In this document: piece by piece, positions 16,815 through 25,800 of the stretch
How the letters are laid out: each line of letters starts with the position of its first letter
Numbering within the stretch: position 1 is the first letter of the stretch
From: Prevotella sp. UBA5379
GTDB lineage: Bacteria > Bacteroidota > Bacteroidia > Bacteroidales > Bacteroidaceae
Assembly: GCA_002409785.1 (NCBI GenBank)
Contig: DHOX01000023.1
Location: forward strand, 1 to 62,251
Reading direction: 5' to 3'
DNA length: 62,251 bases
Made by a program: the position numbers and the translations under genes
Notes under the pieces: model-generated
Told to the model about the DNA's origin: nothing
What the model saw: only the letters and a program-made list of their open reading frames with translations
Database searches by the model: none

Positions 16815-18896
16815 ATGGCGGAAAGAGCAAAGACCATAGTAACAAACCTGTGCCGGCTGATACTGGGCATCATCTTTATCTTTTCCGGATATGTCAAGGC
16901 CATTGACCCCCTGGGCACACAGTACAAGATACAAGATTACCTTACCGCACTGGGATTGCAAGGTGTCTTTCCGGACTGGTCCACGCTGACCGCTTCCGTA
17001 CTGCTCTCTACGGTGGAGTTCTGCCTGGGCTTCTTTATCCTGCTGGCGATCCGCAGAAGGCTCTGCTCCAGGATCATCCTGGTCTTCATGTCCCTGATGA
17101 CCATCATAACGCTCTGGCTGGTGATCAAGGACCCCATCCAGGACTGCGGATGCTTCGGTGATGCCATCCACCTGACCAATGCGCAAACCTTCGGGAAGAA
17201 CATCGTGCTCCTAGCCTGCGCCATCGTTCTCTTCAAATGGCCGCTGCGTATGGTCCGGTTCATCTCGAAAGCCAATCAATGGATCGCCATCAACTGGACC
17301 ATCCTCTTTATCCTTGCTTCCAGTGTGCTGAGCCTGTGGTTCCTGCCCCTATTTGACTTCCGCCCTTACCATATCGGAGCAAACATCAAAGAGGGGATGT
17401 CTATTCCTAAAGGAGCCCCCCAGCCACAGTTCAAGACAACCTTCATTCTGGAGAAAAACGGGCATCAAAAGGAATTCAATATCAATAATTATCCCGATTC
17501 CACCTGGACGTTCGTAGACAGCAAGACGATACAGACCTCCGCAGGCTATGTCCCTCCCATTCATGATTTCAGTATAGAGACAAGACCAGCAGGAAAAGAT
17601 ATTACCCGGCAGGTACTCAATGATAAGGGCTATACCTTCCTCCTGATTGCCCCGTATCTGGAGCAGGCCGATGACGAAGACTTCGGGCCGATCAACATCC
17701 TGTATGAATACGCACAATCACACGACTATCCCTTCTATTGCCTCACGGCAAGCAATGACAGAGGGATCAAACGATGGATTGACCTGACAGGGGCAGAATA
17801 TCCGTTCTGTACGACCGACGGCACTACGCTGAAGACGATCATCCGAAGCAACCCGGGGCTGATCCTCCTTAAAGACGGGAGGGTTATCCGCAAATGGAGT
17901 CATAACGAACTCCCGAAAGAGGAAGAACTAAGACAGCCTCTGGAGCAATCGAGGATCGGGCGAATGCCCGCCGACTCAATGGCAAAGAAAATCACGAAGA
18001 TCATCCTCTGGTTTTTGATCCCTCTCCTCCTCCTCGTACTGGCCGACCGCCTGTGGGCATGGAGCAGATGGGTAAGGAACAAAGAGAAACAAGACACAGA
18101 TAAGATAAACCAACTTTTTAAACAAAAAAGAAAAATGAGAAAGAAAATTGTAGCAGGTAACTGGAAAATGAACATGAACCTGCAAGATGGCATTGCATTA
18201 GCTAAAGCTATTAACGATGAACTGAAAGCAGATAAGCCCAATTGTGGGGTGATCATCTGTACACCTTTCATTCATCTGGCAAGCATTGCACAATTCCTTG
18301 ACCAGAACATCGTAGGCCTCGGTGCAGAAAACTGCGCAGACCAGGAGAAGGGCGCTTACACCGGTGAGGTGAGTGCAGAAATGGTCAAGAGTACGGGCGC
18401 ACAATATGTGATCCTGGGTCACTCTGAACGTCGTCAATACTATAAGGAGACCCCGGAGACACTGAAGACGAAAGTCCAGCTCGCTTTGAAAAATGGCCTG
18501 AAGGTGATCTTCTGCTGTGGTGAGACCCTTGCAGACCGTGAGGCTGACAAGCAGAATGCAGTAGTAAAGGCTGAGTTGCAAGGTTCTGTCTTCAACCTGA
18601 CAGAAAAGGAATGGAAGAATATCATCCTCGCCTACGAGCCGATCTGGGCTATAGGTACCGGAAAGACCGCAACAGCTGACCAGGCAGAAGAGATGCTGGC
18701 TTACATCCGCTCTACCGTCGCAGAGAAATATGGCAAACAGGCAGCAGAAGATACTTCTATTCTCTATGGTGGAAGTTGCAAACCGTCCAATGCTTCCGAA
18801 CTTTTCTCCAAGCCAGATATTGACGGCGGCCTCATCGGCGGAGCATCCTTAAAAGCTGACAGTTTCAAGGGCATTATTGATGCCTGGAAAAAATAA
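16815..18896 (+). CDS. DoxX/MauE-like membrane protein with open frame into triosephosphate isomerase
   Basis: An uninterrupted 693-codon frame. Codons 1-440 encode a MauE/DoxX-type redox-associated membrane protein: four N-terminal helices, the CGCFGD motif near residue 112, a fifth helix (about 150-175), a domain with thioredoxin-like character but no CxxC (about 270-390), and a sixth helix (about 395-415). The following cytosolic basic tail then continues, with no stop codon, into a complete triosephosphate isomerase from codon 441. An AGAGG sequence precedes the ATG at 16815. A predicted N-in/C-in topology would put the isomerase in the cytosol, so a membrane-tethered fusion is possible; separate internal initiation of tpiA is equally possible. 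A homopolymer sequencing error removing a stop must also be considered. Confidence 0.8.
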   Translation: MAERAKTIVTNLCRLILGIIFIFSGYVKAIDPLGTQYKIQDYLTALGLQGVFPDWSTLTASVLLSTVEFCLGFFILLAIRRRLCSRIILVFMSLMTIITLWLVIKDPIQDCGCFGDAIHLTNAQTFGKNIVLLACAIVLFKWPLRMVRFISKANQWIAINWTILFILASSVLSLWFLPLFDFRPYHIGANIKEGMSIPKGAPQPQFKTTFILEKNGHQKEFNINNYPDSTWTFVDSKTIQTSAGYVPPIHDFSIETRPAGKDITRQVLNDKGYTFLLIAPYLEQADDEDFGPINILYEYAQSHDYPFYCLTASNDRGIKRWIDLTGAEYPFCTTDGTTLKTIIRSNPGLILLKDGRVIRKWSHNELPKEEELRQPLEQSRIGRMPADSMAKKITKIILWFLIPLLLLVLADRLWAWSRWVRNKEKQDTDKINQLFKQKRKMRKKIVAGNWKMNMNLQDGIALAKAINDELKADKPNCGVIICTPFIHLASIAQFLDQNIVGLGAENCADQEKGAYTGEVSAEMVKSTGAQYVILGHSERRQYYKETPETLKTKVQLALKNGLKVIFCCGETLADREADKQNAVVKAELQGSVFNLTEKEWKNIILAYEPIWAIGTGKTATADQAEEMLAYIRSTVAEKYGKQAAEDTSILYGGSCKPSNASELFSKPDIDGGLIGGASLKADSFKGIIDAWKK
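18135..18896 (+). CDS. tpiA: Triosephosphate isomerase (internal start of the fused frame)
   Basis: Interconverts dihydroxyacetone phosphate and glyceraldehyde 3-phosphate in glycolysis. The 253-residue domain is complete: MRKKIVAGNWKMN start with the catalytic Lys, VILGHSERR with the catalytic His, AYEPIWAIGTGKTA with the catalytic Glu and flexible loop 6, and YGGSCKP and GGLIGGASL for phosphate binding. The ATG at 18135 is the standard TIM start and is preceded by an A-rich leader typical of highly translated Bacteroidetes genes. It is in frame with the upstream membrane-protein gene with no stop between, so the protein may be made alone, as a fusion, or both. Confidence 0.95.
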   Translation: MRKKIVAGNWKMNMNLQDGIALAKAINDELKADKPNCGVIICTPFIHLASIAQFLDQNIVGLGAENCADQEKGAYTGEVSAEMVKSTGAQYVILGHSERRQYYKETPETLKTKVQLALKNGLKVIFCCGETLADREADKQNAVVKAELQGSVFNLTEKEWKNIILAYEPIWAIGTGKTATADQAEEMLAYIRSTVAEKYGKQAAEDTSILYGGSCKPSNASELFSKPDIDGGLIGGASLKADSFKGIIDAWKK

Positions 18897-18911
18897 TCAC
18901 CACTTTTCAAT

Positions 18912-18945
18912 TTGAGAGTCGTGCCTGCACAGGCACGACTTCAAT
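18912..18945 (+). terminator. Strong hairpin after tpiA
   Basis: AGTCGTGCCTG (18917-18927) pairs perfectly with CAGGCACGACT (18930-18940), and the stem extends with one bulge. There is no T-run after it, so it may be a transcript-stabilising or processing hairpin as much as a terminator. Confidence 0.6.
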
Positions 18946-18972
18946 GAATCTAAAAATCACATTTTAACAACA

Positions 18973-19713
18973 ATGAAACAATTCGTCACATTCATTTTCA
19001 TGATTCTTTGTCCCATCGTCTCAGCAAACGCCCAGACGATCATTGACCATCTACAAAAGAACGTCCAGGGCAAAGGAGTCGTGACTGTTAACCAGAGCAA
19101 AGAGATAGACGAATTGGTTAACGGTAAAGAAAAGCGTACGGTCACGCCATCCCATCAGATTTACGACAACGGCAAGAAGCAGGAAGCACATCATTCCAAC
19201 TCATCCCTACATGCGAAGGGACAAGACCATCCGGCAGCAAATGGAGAGGCCTATTCCACCCTCAGGAACGAGAACAAAGAGCAGGGAGAAAACCGGAACA
19301 TAGCACCCACCGAAAAGAGACAAGAAAATAAGACGACCGTCAAGAAGGAAGTTCGTCGTGAACCTCATAAAGAGGATACGACCATCAACCCTGATGAGAA
19401 TTTTGATATTCCTGTCATCGACATGCGCAAGAAGGTCATGCGCCACAGTTACAAAGTCACGGGATACCGGGTTCAGGCCTTTGCCGGAGGCAACTCCAGG
19501 AAAGACCGCATTGCAGCTCAAAAAGCCGGTAATGCCATCAAGATAAGGTATCCGGACCAACCTGTATACGTACATTTCTATTCACCCAGATGGATTTGCC
19601 GGGTAGGCAATTTCAAGAGTCTGAATGAGGCGACGAAGATGCTGCGCCAGATCAGGGCCATGGGGTACCGGTCAGCATGCCTGGTAAAAGGACTGATCAC
19701 CGTTCAGAAATAA
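18973..19713 (+). CDS. SPOR-domain secreted protein
   Basis: A 246-residue exported protein with a signal peptide (about residues 1-21, ending ANAQ). A long, hydrophilic, low-complexity middle (about 45-145) is rich in Lys, Glu, Asn and His. The C-terminal SPOR domain (about 165-243) is recognisable in YRVQAFAGGNSRKDRIAAQKAGNAI and WICRVGNFKSLNEATKMLRQI. SPOR domains bind denuded peptidoglycan at division sites, so a role in the cell wall is likely. It lies between tpiA and folE, an arrangement seen in relatives from memory. Confidence 0.9.
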   Translation: MKQFVTFIFMILCPIVSANAQTIIDHLQKNVQGKGVVTVNQSKEIDELVNGKEKRTVTPSHQIYDNGKKQEAHHSNSSLHAKGQDHPAANGEAYSTLRNENKEQGENRNIAPTEKRQENKTTVKKEVRREPHKEDTTINPDENFDIPVIDMRKKVMRHSYKVTGYRVQAFAGGNSRKDRIAAQKAGNAIKIRYPDQPVYVHFYSPRWICRVGNFKSLNEATKMLRQIRAMGYRSACLVKGLITVQK

Positions 19714-19778
19714 AGGTTCACCGGCATCAGGGATGAACCTTCTTACTCACCAACATCTAAAGATAGAAGAGAGAAAAC

Positions 19779-20372
19779 ATGAATCCAGAAACAGATTTCA
19801 GGCCAGGGCTTCAAGAGTTAGCCGACCATTATAAAAGTATATTACAACTCCTGGGCGAGGATCCCCAAAGAGAGGGACTGCAGAAAACACCCATGCGCGT
19901 AGCCAAAGCTATGCAGACGCTCACACGGGGATATTTTCAGGACCCGCATAAGGTCCTGACCGATGCGTTGTTTGAAGAAAAATACAACCAGATGGTAATC
20001 GTCAAAGATATTGATTTCTTTTCTCTGTGCGAGCACCATATCCTCCCCTTTTACGGCAAGGTACATGTCGCTTATATCCCCAACGGTTATATCACAGGGC
20101 TGAGCAAGATTGCACGGGTCGTAGATATTTACAGCCATCGCCTGCAGGTACAGGAACGCCTCACGGAGCAAATCAAGGACTGCATACAGAACACCCTGAA
20201 GCCGATGGGGACAATGGTGGTCATCGAAGCCAAGCACATGTGTATGCAGATGAGAGGAGTAGAGAAACAGAATTCCATCACGATCACCAGCGCCATCAGT
20301 GGAGCTTTCAACCAGGCTAAGACACGCCAGGAATTCATGGACTTGTTACAAGGAGATGCTAAGAAAATATAA
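19779..20372 (+). CDS. folE: GTP cyclohydrolase I
   Basis: Converts GTP to 7,8-dihydroneopterin triphosphate, the first step in tetrahydrofolate synthesis. The 197-residue protein has the zinc and catalytic motif SLCEHHILPFYGKVHVAYIP (about residues 76-95), GLSKIARVVDIYSHRLQVQERLT and the later zinc Cys region HMCMQMRGVEKQNS. Length matches the family. It is the last clear member of the tpiA-SPOR-folE run; folK, another folate gene, is at the other end of the window but not linked. Confidence 0.97.
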   Translation: MNPETDFRPGLQELADHYKSILQLLGEDPQREGLQKTPMRVAKAMQTLTRGYFQDPHKVLTDALFEEKYNQMVIVKDIDFFSLCEHHILPFYGKVHVAYIPNGYITGLSKIARVVDIYSHRLQVQERLTEQIKDCIQNTLKPMGTMVVIEAKHMCMQMRGVEKQNSITITSAISGAFNQAKTRQEFMDLLQGDAKKI

Positions 20373-20578
20373 AATCAAGTTTCGTCGTGTTAAAAACAAG
20401 ATTTAATAAGTTAAATATTGCAAGATCATCAACAGAAACTCATTTTCCTAAAATGAAGAGACCTCATACTAAATGCGTCCTCGACTGAAAAGGCTGGTTA
20501 CCGATAAAATGACACTTTCTTCCTGGAGGGAGAATCCGCCTGTAAACTCATGAATAATCACAATTAAAAACATACGAA

Positions 20579-21274
20579 ATGAAAAAGTTAAAAACTACTT
20601 TATTCCTACTGTGCGGTCTCATGACTGCAATGTCTTTATCATCCTGCCTGGGAAACAGCAGTGACGACAATAGTAACGTCACTTTGAATAAAAGCATGAG
20701 GGCACTATATTACAGCCAGATTGCCAATAATTATTCCGGACATCTCTACCGCGTTTACAGTGATAGTTATACCCCGGCTGACAGTCTGGGGCCCCTCAGT
20801 TGGAATGTCAACGCAACAGACAATGACACGACCGTAAACATTCAATTCCCGGTCAATGAACTGGCCACGTACATTAAAAATACAGAAGACAAGGCCATCC
20901 TCTCCAAAACGCCACCTGTCCCTATGATCATCCAATATCGTGCACCTTACACCGAATCACAGAGCGTCTATAACGCCAACTACTACCGTTTTCCCAATTA
21001 TGTGACCGCCACATCGGTCAGCACGACCTATAACAATACCCCAATAGAAATTGATTTCGACACCATGTCACAGACCAGTACGGACACAAGCGGGAATATT
21101 ATTTATTTCTTCAGCTCCTACAGCCCTATTGTCTATTATAATGGATCGTATGAAGAGATCATAGATATCAAAAACATAAAAATAGGTTCTAATTCATACC
21201 CCCTCGGAAACGGAGACCAGAGCAGCAGCGCCCATTTTGAAATCATTTACAAGAGCAGTACAGGGAGCAACTGA
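20579..21274 (+). CDS. Secreted lipoprotein, possibly DUF4840
   Basis: A 231-residue protein with a lipoprotein signal ending LSSC (lipobox near residue 20-23) followed by a flexible Ser/Asp/Asn-rich linker. The rest is predicted beta-rich with no recognised catalytic motif. Its layout resembles Prevotella DUF4840-type lipoproteins, but I cannot confirm this. Likely on the outer membrane or periplasmic face. It is 18 bases from the exonuclease III gene, so the two may share a transcript. Confidence 0.75.
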   Translation: MKKLKTTLFLLCGLMTAMSLSSCLGNSSDDNSNVTLNKSMRALYYSQIANNYSGHLYRVYSDSYTPADSLGPLSWNVNATDNDTTVNIQFPVNELATYIKNTEDKAILSKTPPVPMIIQYRAPYTESQSVYNANYYRFPNYVTATSVSTTYNNTPIEIDFDTMSQTSTDTSGNIIYFFSSYSPIVYYNGSYEEIIDIKNIKIGSNSYPLGNGDQSSSAHFEIIYKSSTGSN

Positions 21275-21301
21275 TACGTCCCGCAATAGGTTATGTGCAC
21301 A

Positions 21302-22054
21302 ATGAAATTTATCTCATGGAATGTGAATGGCCTGAGGGCCTGTGTAAAAAAAGGATTTGAAGACAGTTTTAAGAAACTGGATGCTGACTTCTTCTGCCTG
21401 CAGGAAACTAAAATGCAGGCAGGACAGTTGGATATAACGTTCGACGGTTATAAGTCCTACTGGAACTATGCGGAAAAGAAGGGCTACTCCGGCACAGCGA
21501 TTTTCACCAGACACATTCCTCTTCAAGTAAGCTACGGGATACATGTTGAAGAGCACGATCATGAAGGGCGGGTCATCACCCTCGAATATGACCAGTTCTA
21601 CCTGGTAACCGTCTACACCCCCAATTCGCAACAAGAGCTACGACGCCTGGACTATCGTATGGAATGGGAAAATGATTTTCTCCAATACCTTAAAGAACTG
21701 GATGCTAAAAAGCCGGTCATCATCTGCGGGGACATGAATGTTGCACATGAAGAAATCGACATCAAGAATCCGAAAACGAATCATAAGAATGCAGGATTCA
21801 CTGACGAAGAACGGGAGAAGATGACCGTTCTTCTTTCAAATGGTTTTATCGATACCTTCCGTTACAAGTATCCGGAACAGGTCACTTACTCATGGTGGTC
21901 CTACCGTTTCCATGCAAGGGAGAAGAATGCGGGATGGCGCATTGACTATTTCCTTATTTCCGAACGACTGAAAGACAAACTTCAGGATGCGAGGATCCAT
22001 ACGGAAATAGAAGGTAGTGATCACTGTCCGGTAGAAGTAACCTTGGATCTCTGA
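21302..22054 (+). CDS. xth: Exodeoxyribonuclease III
   Basis: AP endonuclease and 3'-5' exonuclease of base excision repair. The 250-residue product begins MKFISWNVNGLRAC, the family N-terminus with the active-site Asn, then LQETKMQ with the metal-binding Glu, a VVTVYTPN-like strand (YLVTVYTPNSQ), CGDMNVAH, a WWSYR motif and the C-terminal catalytic GSDHCPVEV. The ATG at 21302 is preferred to one three codons upstream because family members start with MKF/MKI. Followed by a hairpin. Confidence 0.95.
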   Translation: MKFISWNVNGLRACVKKGFEDSFKKLDADFFCLQETKMQAGQLDITFDGYKSYWNYAEKKGYSGTAIFTRHIPLQVSYGIHVEEHDHEGRVITLEYDQFYLVTVYTPNSQQELRRLDYRMEWENDFLQYLKELDAKKPVIICGDMNVAHEEIDIKNPKTNHKNAGFTDEEREKMTVLLSNGFIDTFRYKYPEQVTYSWWSYRFHAREKNAGWRIDYFLISERLKDKLQDARIHTEIEGSDHCPVEVTLDL

Positions 22055-22088
22055 ATCCAACTGATTCTACTTATCAGAGCAAAAATGC

Positions 22089-22120
22089 AGAAGGGCGCTT
22101 CCTCACGGAGACGCCCTTCT
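22089..22120. terminator. Hairpin terminator after exonuclease III
   Basis: AGAAGGGCG (22089-22097) pairs with CGCCCTTCT (22112-22120). The T-run is better placed for the minus strand; on the plus strand the stem is followed only by A/T-rich sequence. Confidence 0.7.
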
Positions 22121-22577
22121 AATAAAATATAATGCTCAACAAAATTTGATATATAAGAGAGATTTAATTCTTAACTAAAAAATTATGATAACCTACAATG
22201 TAATTTTCAATTCTATTATTTCTTCTTTTCACTTACAAATATAGTGCATAAAACTGAGAATTCATTTATTTTTAACATTAATTTATCTAATATTTATACT
22301 TAAAAAATTCTTGTTATTGAAACATTCGCTTTCAATTTAAAACATAAGAAAAGAGGGGATAAAACTTTCAGTTTGCTAACTCAAGGTATAAATACAAGCT
22401 CTCATTTCACTCTCAAGTTTCTTTTTGTCAATTACCCCCCCTTAAAGTAACTATCCGGTCATCAAAAAGGAAAGGTCAACCACTCGTCCGCTTTCAATTT
22501 AACAGCAAGACCGATCCCTGTCGTTTACCAGACCGCACCGGGAAATCACCATCCCGTCTGCCTCCAGTAAAGAAAGG
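22121..22577. other. A/T-rich non-coding gap
   Basis: A very A/T-rich spacer of about 450 bases between convergent genes. The 14-base sequence CGCTTTCAATTTAA occurs twice, at 22327 and 22489. No credible gene, RNA or insertion remnant is seen. Confidence 0.6.
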
Positions 22578-23711
22578 TCATTGATATTCCCGGACAGCAA
22601 CCGGGATAATCACGGAAGACCGCACCCGTTTGCCACCCTTCTTACCAGGCTGCCACCGGGGCAGCTGCCGTAAAGCATCCACGATTTCCCGGTCCAGGGA
22701 AGGTTCTCCAGAAGCCAGTATACGGATATTGGACAAAGAACCGTCCCGTTCCACAACGAAACGCACCATCACCTTATGACTGGTCAGATTACGGATGATC
22801 TCTGGAGTGAGAGTGATCATCCTGGCCAGATCCTGTGTAATGCTCCCCTGCCCATGGATATAACGGGGGACGGAGTCCACCTGGTCGTCAACCTCACCCG
22901 ATCCGAGATACGATTCTTCCCGGAGGCCAGACGGCAAATAAGAAGAAGGAGAAGACGTCAGGATCGACCGCAAGACTTTCGACTCAAAGGGAATTAATTG
23001 CGGATAAGCAATTTCAGAAGTACGTTTCAGCGTATCACCGTCAAGATCTTTAAAACAAAGGTCAAAAAGCATCCCCGACTTCTTCAGGCAGGACTCAAAG
23101 ACCAGTATATTCGTTGAGAAATCATCCGGAATACGTTCATTCAGACGTGAGAAAAGCAAATATTGGAAGAGACGTGCCTGTTCTGAGCCCGCCGTCAGAC
23201 GAGACATCCGTATCAGGTCACTCGTCCTTAAGATACGATGATGTATCAAATCATAGGTAAAAAGTTCTGTAGTATCCTTCTTTTCCTGAGAAGAAAGATG
23301 GGCAGGCTCTACTTTCCTGGACATCACGAAAGAGATGAAACGTCCGGGATCATAACCGATGATATGTAATTTACAAGTGATATAGCAGAATCGGCTGTCA
23401 TCAGGGACCGTCTCCAGGAGTCCTTCGACCGGTTCACCGTACAATTTCAAGAAATGATGATAGCCCTCTATGAAATGGTCCGCATCCAGTCCGAAGAGTT
23501 GCCGGGAGAGATAATGCTGCAAAACCGGCTCATCAGAGAAGTTAAGGTATTCAGGCCATTCCAGATTCACATCGATGACATTCATTTCCTCTCCAGAATG
23601 ATAGAGGACATGTTCCTGTTGATAAAATGTACTGTAAGCCTGAGAGCTGACCTGGGCACAGACGGGAAGAACAAGGATGCTGATCATCCCTAAGATGAAT
23701 TGCCTTTTCAT
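22578..23711 (-). CDS. Exported protein with TonB C-terminal domain
   Basis: A 377-residue protein with an N-terminal signal peptide (MKRQFILGMISILVLPVCAQ) instead of the usual TonB membrane anchor. The middle 230 residues match no family I recognise. The C-terminal ~80 residues are a TonB-C fold (VMVRFVVERDGSLSNIRILASGEPSLDREIVDALRQLPRWQPG, then a strand RSSVIIPVAV). TonB-C domains bind TonB boxes of outer-membrane receptors; here it would be periplasmic and free. The start at 23711 avoids overlap with the next gene and gives a clean signal peptide. Confidence 0.82.
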   Translation of the reverse strand: MKRQFILGMISILVLPVCAQVSSQAYSTFYQQEHVLYHSGEEMNVIDVNLEWPEYLNFSDEPVLQHYLSRQLFGLDADHFIEGYHHFLKLYGEPVEGLLETVPDDSRFCYITCKLHIIGYDPGRFISFVMSRKVEPAHLSSQEKKDTTELFTYDLIHHRILRTSDLIRMSRLTAGSEQARLFQYLLFSRLNERIPDDFSTNILVFESCLKKSGMLFDLCFKDLDGDTLKRTSEIAYPQLIPFESKVLRSILTSSPSSYLPSGLREESYLGSGEVDDQVDSVPRYIHGQGSITQDLARMITLTPEIIRNLTSHKVMVRFVVERDGSLSNIRILASGEPSLDREIVDALRQLPRWQPGKKGGKRVRSSVIIPVAVREYQ

Positions 23712-23718
23712 AATGATT

Positions 23719-24222
23719 TTATTTACGATCAAGATTTAATTTACCGGTAAAATCGATCTGATCCCGTTCATTAGAACGGATATTCAGGTCAAAGTTTCCA
23801 TTTTTATAAATATCAAAAGTATAACGATATTGATCCTCCTCATTTCTTACAGAGAGGATCACCCTTATCTTTCCCTTTTTTTTATTGCGCTGGATCTGAG
23901 AGGACTGGATCGGGCAAGAGAAATTCAAGCCTTTTCCACCCCCATACGGAAGTTGATAAGCCCTCCCGAAATAGGGGAGATACGAATAGATAGAATCACC
24001 CTTTACCCGGACATTCCACCCATAGTCCAGTGCTTTCCCCGGAGTACGGGTGGGGTACATATAGGTAACCTCAGCATCAAAGTCAAGACTATCCACCTGA
24101 TTTTCAACCCGCCGGGCAACAGTTTCACTGGTTTCGAGTTTTTCCTTTGACGCAAGATGCGAAGCAGAGCACGCCGCCAGCAAGGAGGCAAACACTCCTA
24201 AACACAACAACCATTTTTTCAT
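23719..24222 (-). CDS. DUF4251 lipoprotein
   Basis: A 167-residue protein with a lipoprotein signal (LLAAC lipobox) and a DUF4251-type body: VTYMYPTRTPGKALDYGWNVRVKGDSIYSYLPYFGRAYQ and GKGLNFSCPI, then a strand-rich end. DUF4251 has no established function but is common in Bacteroidetes envelopes. The ATG at 24222 is preferred over an upstream GTG. It lies directly upstream of the TonB-C gene, 7 bases apart, so they are probably co-transcribed. Confidence 0.85.
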   Translation of the reverse strand: MKKWLLCLGVFASLLAACSASHLASKEKLETSETVARRVENQVDSLDFDAEVTYMYPTRTPGKALDYGWNVRVKGDSIYSYLPYFGRAYQLPYGGGKGLNFSCPIQSSQIQRNKKKGKIRVILSVRNEEDQYRYTFDIYKNGNFDLNIRSNERDQIDFTGKLNLDRK

Positions 24223-24228
24223 ATTCAC

Positions 24229-24534
24229 CAGCCTTTCATTTATCCGCTAAATTAGCACATTTTCATGAAATGTAAAAATTTATTAGCATTAATTTGACTT
24301 TTTCACCTACAGCAACACCCTGAAGCAGGAACGATCAAACTGTACGAAAAAGTACAAAAAGGTGTCTATTTGTAAGACAAGAAACAAATATTCTGAATAG
24401 GACAACCATTTTTCAAATTTTATATTTAACTTTGCCATAACGAAGATCATTGTCAACGAGCCCGTTATCCTTAAAAGCAAGAACAGAAATAAAAAGGTAC
24501 AAGCAACCTTCTAACATATTTTCCATATAATAGG
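24229..24534. other. Divergent intergenic region
   Basis: Spacer between the DUF4251 gene (minus) and the metalloprotease gene (plus). Apart from the putative -7 element at 24427-24434 nothing distinctive is seen. Confidence 0.6.
24427..24434 (+). promoter_or_regulatory. Putative -7 element for the metalloprotease gene
   Basis: TAACTTTG matches TAnnTTTG, about 100 bases upstream of the ATG. A TTTG -33 box is not clear. Confidence 0.55.
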
Positions 24535-25758
24535 ATGAGTAAACCAACAAAGATGAAACACTCCACCTCTCTATCACAGGTCTTCTTGGCCTTAGCAGTA
24601 TCCCTTATTGTAGCTGCATGCAGTTCCGATAATACCATAATCTATTCTGTCAATATCGATCAAGAAAATCTCACTGACAAAACAGATAAGAGCTATGACC
24701 AGGACCATTCAGGAGACGTAGATTCTATCACGGATACCTATCGCTATCAATTACCGGTCATCTTCCATATATTCTGTATGGAAGGAAGCAACACCAAAAG
24801 CATTCTCACCCCAAAGCGCATCAATTTCATCCTGAACAATGTCAACGCCCTGTGGAAGGGATCTTACAACAGCAGCAGCAAGGACATCGGCGTAAACTTT
24901 GTTTTGGCTACAGATGTCGCCGAGACGGATAAAAGCGGGAATACCGTTTATGTCAGGTTAAAAAATCCCGGGATAGACTACATCAACTGGACAGGAGACA
25001 GCATTGACGTAGAAGAATTCATGAACAGCAAGAACAACGGCACCTACATGGAACATCTCTGGGATCCGAACCATTATATTAACATCATGGTTTTCCCGTA
25101 TAAGAATACCACTACTGACGGCTCTACCATCTTAGGAATTTCCGATCTGCCCTATACGACGGACGACTCCTACAAGTTAGATGGCCTGATTGCACCCCAA
25201 ACAGTCCCACGGGACAAGAGCAATCTGAATTTTGTTTACTGCTCATCCATCAATGCCATTTTCGCAGATTCCAAATACGATTCCGAACGATACACAACGG
25301 TCAACGGCATCAATTCCAGCATGGTTGACATCAGTGCCACCCTTGCCCACGAACTTGGGCATTATCTTGGTCTTCACCATGTGTTTACGGAAGATGCTGA
25401 CGGGAACATCCTTGATTCCTGTGGAGATACCGATTACTGTGAAGATACCCCGAGTTACGACAAGAAAGAATATGATAACTGGCTGAGCTACTATTTTCAA
25501 ACTCATCAGAAATACTACATAGAAGAGGCGGATGTTCGGAACAACTGTTCCGGACAGACCTTTCATGCAAGCAATTTCATGGACTATGCCGTCTGCACAA
25601 GTGATTTTTTCTCAGAAGACCAAAGGGACAGGATGCGCCATGTCCTTTACTACAGTCCCTTAATTCCAGGCCCAAAGAAGACCGTTTCATCAAGAGCCGC
25701 CCAGACGCGTGCGGCAGAGAACCAGCCTCTTGACCTACCGGTCATGATCAGGAAATAG
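24535..25758 (+). CDS. Zinc-dependent metalloprotease lipoprotein (metzincin, BF0631-like)
   Basis: A 407-residue secreted lipoprotein (signal to VAAC, about residue 29). The zinc site is HELGHYLGLHH (HExxHxxGxxH) near residue 278, and a Met-turn follows at NFMDY near residue 350. Cys residues after the motif (SCGDTDYCEDTP) probably form disulfides. The architecture matches the Bacteroidetes zinc-dependent metalloprotease lipoprotein family and metzincin M43-type enzymes. Likely tethered to the outer membrane facing host or periplasm; the substrate is unknown. Stands alone with its own promoter. Confidence 0.88.
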   Translation: MSKPTKMKHSTSLSQVFLALAVSLIVAACSSDNTIIYSVNIDQENLTDKTDKSYDQDHSGDVDSITDTYRYQLPVIFHIFCMEGSNTKSILTPKRINFILNNVNALWKGSYNSSSKDIGVNFVLATDVAETDKSGNTVYVRLKNPGIDYINWTGDSIDVEEFMNSKNNGTYMEHLWDPNHYINIMVFPYKNTTTDGSTILGISDLPYTTDDSYKLDGLIAPQTVPRDKSNLNFVYCSSINAIFADSKYDSERYTTVNGINSSMVDISATLAHELGHYLGLHHVFTEDADGNILDSCGDTDYCEDTPSYDKKEYDNWLSYYFQTHQKYYIEEADVRNNCSGQTFHASNFMDYAVCTSDFFSEDQRDRMRHVLYYSPLIPGPKKTVSSRAAQTRAAENQPLDLPVMIRK

Positions 25759-25800
25759 ACGGTCATCAGACCCCCAAAACCACCCCATCTTAATTAGAAA

